A stretch of DNA of 64,000 bases from Thermothielavioides terrestris NRRL 8126 (Eukaryota > Ascomycota > Sordariomycetes > Sordariales > Chaetomiaceae), in assembly GCF_000226115.1 (NCBI RefSeq), contig NC_016458.1:2046001-2110000 (forward strand), written 5' to 3'. This document shows positions 52,354-62,534 of the stretch, in pieces. The notes beneath the pieces are model-generated. The model had not been told where the DNA came from and ran no database searches. It was given only the letters and a program-made list of their open reading frames with translations. Position numbers and translations under genes: made by a program. Position 1 is the stretch's first letter. Every line of letters begins with the position of its first letter.

Positions 52354-54904
52354 TCACATCGTACCCGAAGATCCCTTGCCGTCCACCGATTCATCGAGCA
52401 CAGACCGGATCCACTTGATCCATAGGAGCAAGTGCTCCATCGGCTGCGCCGCCTGGCCGGGCAGCTCGCCCGGCGCCGTTTCTCCGTCAGATTGCCGCAA
52501 AAATTGCTCGGAAAAGCTGTCGTTCCACTGCCGCGGCGGCAGCGCACCCGCCCGCATGTCTTCGTCCCAGTCTTCGCTATAGAGCGCCACCGTGCCCCTC
52601 GCGCCCGGTGCCACTGCCGACTTCTGCTGGCCCATCTCACGAAACAAGTTAATCTCCACCACGTATCTCATGCTGAGCATGTACCGCCACGTTTCTTTGC
52701 TGTAGACCTTTGTCACGTCGTGACGCGAGAGGAATTGGGGAGAAATAGTGACATCAGGGAAATCGTCTCGGAGCGCATCTCCCTTGAATCGAAGATTCCG
52801 CTCCAGTTCCTGAACCGTGAAAGGAGCTGAATTCTTGACATCGTCGGCGATTCTGTGGCGAATTTCAAGCGCCCAGTCGTGGAGACTATTCTTGAGGTTA
52901 ATTGCTGGCGCCTATAGAAAAAGAGCATGCCGTGTCTTACCCCTCTGGACACGCGGTGGCGATTTCCGCCTTTTTCGGCTGCTTCTCTTGCAGCGAGGTT
53001 TTGAATGGACCAAGAGTGAATTGGCGAGATTCCTTCGTACTCTCTTTCCAATTTCCCTGGGCTTGGACGGGCTCCAGGGTCGATTCAACACGCAAGTTTT
53101 TGGTCTCCACAATGAGAGAGTGGGCATGCTCCAGCTCTAGCTCGAGGTACTCTCGCACCGATTCAGGAAGCTCCATGTTAGAGGATGTAAGACGGCCCCT
53201 GAGAGTCTTTACGGAGATCTCATTGAGTCTGGAGGCGCGTTAGTGAAGCTGGTGAAGGAAGTGGGCAAACGGGGAACCCACGTGAGTTCCATGTGGGCTG
53301 TGCCTCTGCCTCCAGCGCGGTGGACCAGATTTGTTAACTCGGCGAAGTTGTAATCGGTCTTGTTCTTCGGCCATTCGTCGAGAACAAGGGTGCCAAAAAG
53401 TACCCTCATGCGCATGCCATTCGGGTTCTGTCTGAGGATCTTAGCAGTGAGATCCAGGCTCCGTGTCAGCTCGTCCCTGTACTCGAGCTCGACTGCCGCA
53501 ACGTCATCTGTGTTGACAGGCTTGAGGCCAGTGGTTTCTTGCGCAACGACGCGCCGGCCAATGGTGCCCTCTTTGTGCTGGAGGACTGCAGTGAAGTACG
53601 ATTTGCCGGCCTTCGGGGGATGGACCATCAGTTGGGTGCGCCACACGGCCTCTTCACCGGGCTGGTATAACAGTCGCTCCCGAAGCACAGCAATGGCGTC
53701 TTTAGCCGCTGGTCTGTGGGTGGCTTTGACGGTGACCGTGACGAACGAGTCACTCTCCTCGGCGTCGATCTTCACCTTGTGGTCTTTGGCGACCCGCGAA
53801 AGCAAGGCCCTGGTGTCGACATCTGAGGGGTCGACATCTTTGAAGCCGCGCCCATGCGCCGGCAAGACGATGTGGACCTGCAGATCTTAGGCAACCAATC
53901 CAGCTTGCAATCGATGCTGGCGATCAGACTCACCGTCACAACCAGCTTGGGCGGGGGCTTTGCCAGGACCTGGTCGGCCCCAGAATTGAAGATCTTCCTC
54001 ATCGCGGCAGCCTGTGTTCTGTCAATCGGCACCTCAAGCCGGGGTTGCTGAGGCTGTTTCTGTGGAGGCGCAGGAATGTGCGGCGGTGATCCCCGGATGA
54101 GTTTCGAGGCTGGCTGTCGGGTTGGGGTCTCGCTGTTCGATAATATCAGCATCCCAAAACATAACCAGATGATTGATTGAGAAGCCTGATTAAGAGGCCA
54201 CTTACCTGACCCCGGCGGGAGGACTGGCCGCTGGCACTGGATTTCTAGATTACCCAAAACACAGGTTAGACTCGAAATTCGAACCAACTCGGAAGGCGCT
54301 TGAGCAAGCCACCTCCAGCAGAAAGAGGCACGCGGTGGAATATGTGTTCAAGATTCGGATGCGCAATGAAAACCTGGAAGGAGGAGGAAATAAGGGAAAA
54401 GCGGGACCAGGCACGTAGCGAATGCGTTGGTCGACTCGTGCTCGCCTCGAGTGAGAAGCCGCGGGCTGGTTGGGCGGGGCGAAGTCAGGAAGGAGCAGCT
54501 GGTCGCCTCCCGCTCCAGGCAACAGCTTCATGAAGATGGCTGGCCAGAGGTGCCCGAGCCAAACATGTGCGATGTCGGAGCATTTGCCCAGATAATGTGC
54601 GAGTTAGGCGGGTAGCGGGTACTTGATCTGGAGCGTGGTGTTGACCGTCGTCCCTTCGCCTCGAGCCCGTGGATAGCTTTGAAGACGTCGCTAGAGAGCA
54701 ACCGTGACGAGAGTCTGGAGGAAATTCCAGGGAATAAAATTGGGTCCGGGAAAACAAAAACAAACGATAAAAAGATGCGAAATTGAGAGAAGCTTACCCG
54801 GACGCGGTCGGATCCGGGGCAGAAGAGGGCCCCGCCGCCGCTCCTTTCTGGGCCTGCTGCCCCCCCCGGCGATTGCGCTTGCCCTTCGCCCACTTCCTGG
54901 GCAT
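52354..54904 (-). CDS. Uncharacterised fungal protein, about 604 aa
   Basis: Not recognised. The 3' part is well supported: exons 54244-54206, 54132-53934, 53877-53282, 53228-52941 and 52885-52354, joined by GT-AG introns of 73, 56, 53 and 55 nt. A phase-consistent 5' part is 54904-54798 (MPRKWAKGKRNRRGG, very basic) plus 54676-54623 (with GEGTTVNTTLQIK). It needs a weaker CAAAG acceptor and a 378-nt intron with donor GTACCC. The N-terminus is basic and Pro/Gln-rich. The middle (from KLVVTVHIVLPAHGRGF) mixes strands and helices with KPPPKLVVTV and VTVTVKATHRPAAKDAIAVL, the latter reminiscent of a KH-like alpha/beta unit (weak). The C-terminal half has conserved-looking FTVQELERNLRFKGDALRDD. 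RNA binding is only a guess. Confidence 0.6.
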
Positions 54905-55366
54905 CTTGGATATTTTCTGTTTGCTATGGTTGTGTCAGTGGCGATGATATTCTCCTGTTGCTGCCGTCGTCGCGAGGTGGGCGGGGGGCTTACATTTCTG
55001 CGGTCGCTCTTCCGCTTGTTGGAGGTCGGAGGAAAATCGAAACCCCCAAAGATGGGAGAGAGTAAATAGGTAGGCCATGGAGATCGGAAATGAAAATGGA
55101 ACAATTATCGGCCCGACCAGTGCAAGTTCGGACGGTGTTCCAGAATTGGTGAAGTGTTGGGACGGAAACCAGAACTGGGGAGCAGGAAGGTGAAGGTGGT
55201 GGTTGGAAGTTCAAGTCCATGTGAGCTGAACCAGGTCCAAGGATATCGCAACCTTGGCGGCTTGAAGATTTCTGAACCTTGTAACTCGGAAATCAGAACT
55301 ACTATCTACGATTCTAAGATAGGGAAAAGCGGAGCCTTGAGAAACCGGGCCCGGGGTAAAGCACCA

Positions 55367-55396
55367 GGGCGGAACTGGGCGGAACTGGGCGGAACT
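55367..55396 (+). repeat. Three tandem copies of GGGCGGAACT
   Basis: Exact 10-bp unit repeated three times; function unknown. The GGGCGG core resembles a GC box. Confidence 0.9.
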
Positions 55397-55753
55397 CAGT
55401 GACTGCGAATCTCAACAGTCCAACTGCTACTGGCAGTTCTGCGATACAAATACAAGAACGGATTGGCAATTGCTAGCCTAACAAGCAGCTCAGTGCTCGC
55501 CCTTGTTATCTACCAGAACTGAGTATAGGAGCACTGCAAAGGTTTTGTATTCTGTGAAAGGCAGCACCCGCCCCCTGGGCACTCAGCTCTCGAGCCCTTG
55601 GCCGTCTGGCTAAGTGCTTAACAACACGGCTAATCCAAGATGATGACCAGAATCCAGAGAGCTAGGAAATCAGAAATCACGAGTATGTTTTGTGCATGCA
55701 AGAGACGCACGCACTTCACCATAACTTGCCCCCTTATTCTTTGTTTTGTTTAC

Positions 55754-55795
55754 TTCCATATGTAGTTGTTAGTGTTCCATATGTAGTTGTTAGTG
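55754..55795 (+). repeat. 21-bp exact tandem duplication
   Basis: Units 55754-55774 and 55775-55795 are identical and contain the palindrome CATATG. They sit about 420 nt upstream of the ORC1 start. Confidence 0.9.
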
Positions 55796-56075
55796 CTCTG
55801 AGTTTGCATGGCAAACTGTGATGCAGCTTTCCTTCCGAATAAAGAAGACATCACACAATAGAAGCAATTCAGAACATCACTTGCACCAGTGTGGCTGCTT
55901 GACAGAGAGGCGAAGCAACAGAGAAGGGTGACATGCCTTGTGTGAAGGGTTGCTAGGAATGGCTAATGGCAGGGCATGGAGTTGGACTGGGGGTAGTTAT
56001 ACGGAATATTCCGTCGGTTCAGGAGCTGCGCCAGGCTACGTGTGTGGACCAAGTCTTGGCACTCTTAATTGACCG

Positions 56076-56111
56076 ACGCGAAAAAGCGCGGCCAAGACGC
56101 GTCGAACGCGT
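56076..56111 (+). promoter_or_regulatory. MluI cell-cycle boxes upstream of ORC1
   Basis: Two ACGCGT hexamers (56097-56102 and 56106-56111) and an ACGCGAAA variant (56076-56083) lie 102-137 nt before the ORC1 start codon. ACGCGT is the binding core of the G1/S regulator MBF (Swi6-Mbp1 or Res-type complexes), which drives DNA-replication genes in fungi. Periodic G1/S expression of ORC1 is therefore likely but inferred. Confidence 0.65.
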
Positions 56112-56212
56112 CCCTCCACCAATCCAGGACTCGTGAACCACTCTGTTGCCAACTCCCGGTCACCGATTCCCGGAATCGAGTTTCTTGAATTCCAGGCTCT
56201 CTAGAACTGACG

Positions 56213-58623
56213 ATGCCGGGCCTCGTCGGGCGTGGGGCTCGAGCAACACGCCACCTCCCCGGCGTCGCCAGGGAAGACTCGGACGATGAGCTCGGGACCG
56301 ACGACTACCCGTGGGAATGGATCTTCGAGAGGGAAACGGCAGAGCCAGAGGCAGAGGCGGACCCTGCATCAGAGACGGGGAGGAAGCGCAAGCGCTCAAC
56401 CGCCCAGCGGAACCATATTGTTGGTGCGCGCATGGGCAGCTTCGAGTGCTACCTGGGGGACACCATGCTGCTCAAGGCCGAGGGCGCTAACGAAGCCTGG
56501 GTTGGCATAATATGCGACTTTCAGGTCGACGAGGATGGAGAAAAGGCGGCCAATTTCATGTGGTTCTCCTCTGCACAGGAGATCCGCAACCCCAAGAAGA
56601 GGACCGATTTCCTCGAGGTGGGTGCATTTCGCGCTTGCTGCAGCATCCTCTGGCTCCGCTGACCGCCTGTCCTCGGGCCTAGAACGAGCTCTACATAACC
56701 GCCACGTTCGATGTCAACCCCCTAACAACCATCAACGGGAAAGCCCGTATCATGTCCGAAGCTGCCTTTAAGGCCAAGTACCCGACCGGCAAGGTGCCGC
56801 GGAAGGCCAACGAGTACGGCAAGGTGTTTATCTGCCGCAGAGGCTGCAACACACGGACATGCACCTACACAGAAGAGTTTGTCTGGGAGGAAGTGTACCG
56901 CGGCCGGGGCGACATCGAGAGCCTGCAAGACTTGGTCCGCCAGGGCACCAAGGCTACCCGCAGGCGGCGAGCGGCGAAGGAAGAACCCTCAGACCAAGAC
57001 TACAAGCTGACAGCGGACGACGACGACGACCGAGAAGGCGACTACGCCCCCGGAGCACCACGTACCCCAAAAAGAGCACGCACGCGAGACGCCGTCACAC
57101 CCAGCAGCAGACGCAAGCCGGGCAGCAAACCAGCCACGCCTTCCTCCCACCGCCGGATCATGGTCAAGAAGCATCTCGAATTCACGCCACTCGCAACCCG
57201 CGTCCTCTCCCCGCACCACACCCAGTCCTCCCCCTACCAGGTCGCCCGCGCCCAGCTCCACGTCGCCTCCGTCCCCACCAGCCTCCCCTGCCGCGAAGCC
57301 GAGTTCAGCCTGGTCTACTCGCACCTCGAAGCCGCCATCACCGACGGCACCGGCACCTGCATCTACATCTCGGGCACGCCCGGCACCGGCAAGACGGCCA
57401 CGGTCCGCGAAGTGGTCTCGCACCTCGACGCGGCCGTGCGGGCCGACGAGCTCGACGACTTCATCTTCGTCGAGATCAACGGCATGAAGGTGACGGACCC
57501 GCACCAGGCGTACTCGCTGCTGTGGGAGGCGCTCAAGGGCCAGCGCGTGTCGCCCGCGCAGGCGCTCGACCTGCTCGAGCGCGAGTTCAGCCACCCGTCG
57601 CCGCGGCGCGTGCCCTGCGTCGTGCTGATGGACGAGCTCGACCAGCTCGTGACCCGCAACCAGGGCGTCATGTACAACTTCTTCAACTGGCCCGGCCTGC
57701 GCCACAGCCGCCTGATCGTGCTCGCCGTCGCCAACACCATGGACCTGCCCGAGCGCACGCTCAGCAACAAGATCAGCTCGCGCCTGGGCCTGACCCGCAT
57801 CACCTTCCCGGGGTACAACCACGAGCAGCTGATGCGCATCGTGCAGAGCCGGCTGGAGGGCGTGCCGGGCGACATCGTCGACGCCGACGCGGTGCAGTTT
57901 GCCGCGCGGAAGGTCGCGGCCGTGAGCGGCGACGCCAGGCGGGCGCTGGACATCTGCCGGCGGGCCGTCGAGCTGGCCGAGGCGGATGCGAGGAGCAGGG
58001 GGGATGACGAGACGGATGCCGCCGTCGTGCCGGACACGCCGAGCAAGAAGAAGAATCCTATTAAGACGGCAGCGGCGGCGGCGGCGGGCGGTGAATGGGG
58101 CACTCCGAAGAAGAAGAAGAAAGGCGCGACGGGGAGAGTGACGATCGAGACGGTCCGCCGCGCCATCAGCGAGGCCACGAGCAACCCGCTGCAGCAGTGC
58201 CTGCGGACGCTCCCCTTCGCGGCGCGGCTGCTGCTGACGGCGCTTCTGATGCGAACGCAGCGGACGGGGGTGGCAGAGAGCACGTTTGGAGACGTGCTGG
58301 AGGAGATGCAGCGGGCTCTGAGACTGGCCGGGGAGAGCAGGCCGTTGGCCCTGCTCGACCGCAAGGCGGTGGGCGGGGTTACGAGCGCAGCCGGGACAGA
58401 TCCCGGGCTCATGACGTCCGCGCGGGCGAAGAATCATTCGCAGCTGGTGCGGCCTGCTGGTCTGAGTGCCGCGGCCGTGGACCTCGCGGGCGCCGGCATC
58501 ATCAACTTGGAGGCGCACAAGGCGGATCGGCCGAGTAAGATGCGGCTGGCGGTGGGAGACGAGGAGGTCAGGTTAGCGTTCCGCGACGACCCGGAGATCA
58601 AGGCGCTCGGCGTGATTTTGTAG
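56213..58623 (+). CDS. ORC1: Origin recognition complex subunit 1, 781 aa
   Basis: Largest ORC subunit, an AAA+ ATPase that binds replication origins and loads MCM with Cdc6. Exon 1 is 56213-56617 and exon 2 is 56683-58623 (65-nt intron GTGGGT..CTAG). A BAH domain covers about residues 60-230 (MGSFECYLGDTMLLKAEG, AWVGIICDF, FMWFSSAQEI, FICRRGCNTRTCTYTEEFVW). A disordered basic linker carries TP sites. The AAA+ core has Walker A GTPGTGKT at about 366-373, Walker B VVLMDELDQL near 455, sensor 1 LAVANTMDLPER and sensor 2 SGDARRALDICRRAVE. The C-terminal winged-helix region follows a Lys-rich insert. Paralogous Cdc6 is excluded by the BAH domain. Confidence 0.95.
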
Positions 58624-58799
58624 AGATACCCCATATACATCGATCACGGGAATGGAGGATAGAATGGGGATGGGAAACTGAGTGATGAAAGAGACACTCA
58701 ACTCCCCTCCGAGTCTTGTGACGTGCTCGTTATCCGGTACCGAAGTGCGATAATGTAGAAAGAAATCCAGGTTGACAGCCTGACAGCCCCTCCACTCTC

Positions 58800-60447
58800 C
58801 TAGTATTTCCTCCTCGACAACGTCGGCTTCCATTCGATCGGATGTGATTCCGGCGTTGCATTCGGATCTTCCTTCCAGACTTTGACTGTACCATTTTTAG
58901 TCTCAATGCACATGGCATGGCAGACGAAAAGAATAAAAAGATGATGCACTCACTCGTCTTGTCTGCCTCGCCGCATATTAACCTCGCGCCCGACATGTCA
59001 AAAATGGAGCTCATGATACCGGCCTCGGCATCAAGCGAGCCGGGTTGCGCCGTCGTGTCCAGAGCCTGGAACCGATATCCGGACTTCCAGTCCCAGAAGC
59101 TCATGGAGCCGTTGTCGCCGCCCGAGAAGAAGACGTTCTGGTCGTTCACGGCGAGCGTGTTGATGATGGCGTTGTGCCCCTCGAAGTTCTGCATGAAGGC
59201 GCCCTCGGGGCACTTCCACTGCTTGATGCTGCCCGTGCTGCCCGTCGCGAAGGTGAACTCGGTCGGGTGCGTGACCAGCGCGCGCACGCCCTTCTTGTGG
59301 TGCGTCAGCACCCCCATCGTCTTGCCCGCCGCCAGGTCCCACATGCGCACGGTCGAGTCCAGGCTGCCGGTGATGACCTGGGGATCGGCCTCCTGGCAGA
59401 CGAGATCCGCGACGGTGCCGGTGTGGCCCGACAGCACGTGCACGTTGCTCCGGGTGCGCATGTCCCACACCCGCGCGACGCCATCGCGGCCGCCGGTGAC
59501 GAGCACGTCGAGGGTGGGGTGCAGCTTGAGCGTGTACACGCCAGAGAGATGGCCGTGGTAGTGCCGGATCTGCCGCGACTGAGTTAGCATCCCAAGCGTC
59601 TGATAGAGACCCCGTGATATACGAGCCGGTCCGGGCTACTCACCACCTTGTTTGTCTCCAGATCCCAGCACTTGACCATTTTGTCTTCGCCGCAAGAGAA
59701 CATGTAGGGATGCCTCGGCGACACAGCCAGCCCCCGCACGGTCGAGATATGCCCCGTCAGCGTCAGACGCAGCTGGCCCGACGCCAAATCCCAGATCTTG
59801 ATGGTGCGGTCGCCCGCGCCCGACGCAAACCACTGGTTGTTCGGCTCGACGGCGAGCGCGCGCACCCAGCCCAGGTGCCCGCTGATGACGCGCTGCAGCT
59901 TCCACGGCGGGTGCCAGTCGGGCCGCGGCTGCGCCAGGAGGCTGTCGGGCCGCCGCGCGAGGCTCATGTTCTGCGGCTCGTTGCGCGCCTGCGGTCTCCC
60001 TCCAGCAGCGGTCGAGCCGGCGGGCCGGTTCCGAGAGAGGACGAGGGCGCTCGAGTTGGCGCCGGCTGCTGCGCCGGCGGTCTTGCTCGCGGGTATGCCT
60101 TCTATCAACTTGCGTGCGTGCTCTTCCGACTCGGATGGCGCTTCCTCGGCGTTGGCCTTCTTCTTGCGCGGACCGGCCGCGGAGAGCTTCTTGGCGATCG
60201 CTTCGGGAAGGGTCTGAACATCGCTGTATTCGGCGTGCAGGCGGAGGGAAAGGGCCGTCTTGGTGATGTCGGGTTCTTCGGAAGCCAGGCCAGGGTCGAG
60301 CTTTATCCGCTTCCTGGCGGCCGAATCCGGGGCTGTGCTGGTGTAGATGGCTTTCGTCTTGCGCGCGTTGCTGCGGATCAGGGCCTCGAGCCGCGTGACG
60401 TCGGCGCCATTGGCGGCCCCCTGTGGTGCTGCCATGGCAGAGAGCAT
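58800..60447 (-). CDS. PRP46: Pre-mRNA splicing factor PRP46/PLRG1, 504 aa
   Basis: WD40 component of the Prp19-associated (NTC) spliceosome complex. Exons 60447-59644, 59578-58954 and 58885-58800; introns of 65 nt (GTGAGT..TCAG) and 68 nt (GTGAGT..ACAG) join in phase. Residues 1-190 are charged and flexible. The WD40 propeller begins at [20 protein letters not shown], with seven blades including [81 protein letters not shown] and [20 protein letters not shown]. The last blade spans the final splice (GEADKT-IKVWKEDP). The C-terminus LSRRKY is typical. A second in-frame ATG lies 4 codons after the first. Confidence 0.95.
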
Positions 60448-60954
60448 TTCGAGGATCTCTTATGCAAAATGACGGGGTCAACGGCGCAGATTGGCGAGGT
60501 CTGTCGTCCAGCTGATGGCGCGGTCCCCTGTCGCGGTTTGATGGTTTGATGATGGCGACAGATCCACTTGCTGCATGTTCGGCGCTCTAAAAGTTTAAGC
60601 AGCACCCTGTGGCTGCTGTGAAGCTCGCGCCACAGCTGGGGGTGTAACTTTGTACACTACCTACCTTAGAGTACAGTACAATACATACGGATTACCCAGC
60701 ACAACAGGTGAGGAGGTAAGGGACCCGCACAGTGTGTCAAGCTCCTGTTAAACCCTGCATTCTGCAGTGAATGCCCAGGGTCGCATGATCCCAGCACGCA
60801 TCGCTTCTGGAAGGCATCACTTACATGACGTTCAGGCCTAAACGGCTTGAGCAATCTCAGTAAAGGTTGCCAGAATACCTACCTTACGGCCTGCGTTAAA
60901 TTGGTCGCGTATTACGAAGGCTCTTCGCACCCACAACACAGTCCTCGTCCACTG
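60448..60954. promoter_or_regulatory. Divergent promoter of PRP46 and NAS6
   Basis: An approximately 510-nt spacer between opposite-strand genes. A CTACCTACCTTAGAGTACAG segment near 60657 belongs to the TACCTA-type word class also seen at 18620 and in the 31-38 kb stretch. Confidence 0.5.
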
Positions 60955-60969
60955 ATGCAGAACAGCACC

Positions 60970-62314
60970 ATGGAAGAAAAAAACAACAAGTACGCCATCC
61001 ATGCGGCAGCCCGTGAGGGGAACAGTGAGTCTCTTGCTCGTGATGCGCATAAATGCATGGAAATAGCACTGGATATTGTACTAATGCTCTCTTAGTTGCC
61101 GTCGTGGAGTCTTTGCTTCATGTTCGTTTCCGTGCCGCCTTTGCCCGCTTCGGTTCTGCTCTATTTCTTGTCTCGGTACTGACGGGGATCAGGCGAACCC
61201 AAAGCTTGCCCAACTCAAGGACGATGATGGTCGCCTGCCCATCCACTGGGCCGCTTCCTACAACCAGCCTGAGATTGTCAGCTTGCTGATCAGCCAAAAA
61301 GGGTTCGACCCGGATGCTGAAGTGTGTTCTCCTCGACTCAAACCAGGTCACTATGGTCACTATACACCGCTGTCCCGTTTCTGACAACAGACCAGGACGA
61401 CAGCGGCTGGACGCCCCTTATGATCGCGGCCAGCGTTAAGGACGGCGACAAAGTTGTGGATATCCTGCTCGCTCGGGGCGCGGACGTCAACCAGACGAGT
61501 AAGTAAACATTCATCCGTTCTGATCCCATCATCCTCAGCCTGTTTACTAACGCTGCTTCGCCCGGTAGACAACAATGGTCAGGTAAACACAACCACCACT
61601 TGGTTTGCCTGTTTCTATCCCACCACTTTTCTAATGCGCAGCACCTCCCTTACAGACAGCCCTGCATTTCCTGGCCTCCAAGGCCAACCTCGACCTGGCC
61701 CGCCGGCTGCTTGAGCAGCACACCCCGGCAGCCTCGACGCGTGTGCGCGACAAGCGCGGCCGTACGTCAAATCCTCCTCCGTCCTCACTTTTGAAGCCCC
61801 TGATTAGGAGAAGAACTAACCAACGCATCGCGAAAATAAACAGAGTACCCGATCCACCGCGCCGCCGCCGTCGGTTCCGTTCCCATGATCAACCTCCTGA
61901 TCAAGCACCGCAGCCCGCTCAACGCGACCGACAGCGCCGGCCAGACGCCCCTGCACCACGCCATTGCCGAGGGGCACGGTAAGTGATTTTTTTCCTCTGC
62001 CGTTCTCGCGTCAGCCCAAGAAGACGGCGCCATGAAAGATGCATGTGAGGAGTAGCAGCGATAGGGACGTGTGACGCTAACACAAACCGAACCGACTTGC
62101 AGGTGACGCGGCGATTACCCTGCTGAAAGCTGGCGCGGACACCGATAAGAGGGACGTGGATGGGTTTCTGGCGTTGGACCTGGCTCCCGGGAAGGATGTG
62201 CGTGTTTGAGTTGATGCTGCTTAACTTTCACCACGTGGGTTGTGAGCTGACAACAAAATGCAGGTTCGGAGGTACATCGAGAGGAAGGCCGAGGAGGAGG
62301 GCATCGAGCTGTAA
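60970..62314 (+). CDS. NAS6: Ankyrin-repeat proteasome assembly chaperone Nas6 (gankyrin), 237 aa
   Basis: Chaperone that binds the Rpt3 ATPase during assembly of the 26S proteasome base; orthologous to human PSMD10. Nine exons: 60970-61024, 61096-61121, 61193-61321, 61396-61498, 61569-61582, 61656-61761, 61844-61978, 62103-62197 and 62264-62314. All join in phase to 237 aa, close to yeast Nas6 (228). Ankyrin repeats are visible in order: KYAIHAAAREGN, DDGRLPIHWAASYNQPEIVS, DSGWTPLMIAASVKDGDKVV, NGQTALHFLASKANLDLARR, QYPIHRAAAVGSVPMINLLI, GQTPLHHAIAEGHGDAAITL and DGFLALDLAPGK. Exon 5 is a 14-nt microexon encoding NNNGQ. An upstream in-frame ATG at 60955 would add five residues. Confidence 0.9.
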
Positions 62315-62534
62315 ATGGCTCCCCACGTTCGGTGGTGGTCAATCGTGGGTTTCTGGTCATTGATGGGAGGTCGCTGAGCCAGGATAGAGAGGCATAGCAC
62401 AATCAACCCCGGCTTGATTGATGACATCTCATGCACACAATATTGCTGCCGCGCAGATATCGTTACCTGGAAAGGTAAAATTGTCCTTTTTTGTCTGTCA
62501 AGAATACCGGTCTTTCACTCGCCCTCTTCGGTCC

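Larger units (their letters stand above)
54905..56212. other. Divergent intergenic and ORC1 promoter
   Basis: No supported gene. It contains a 3 x 10-bp tandem (55367-55396), an exact 21-bp tandem duplication (55754-55795) and MluI cell-cycle boxes near the ORC1 end. Confidence 0.55.

Noticed and set aside
57363..58412. 349-codon minus-strand Ser-rich ORF
   Set aside because: Second antisense shadow of ORC1.
56989..58518. 509-codon minus-strand ORF
   Set aside because: Antisense to the ORC1 AAA+ region; no motifs.
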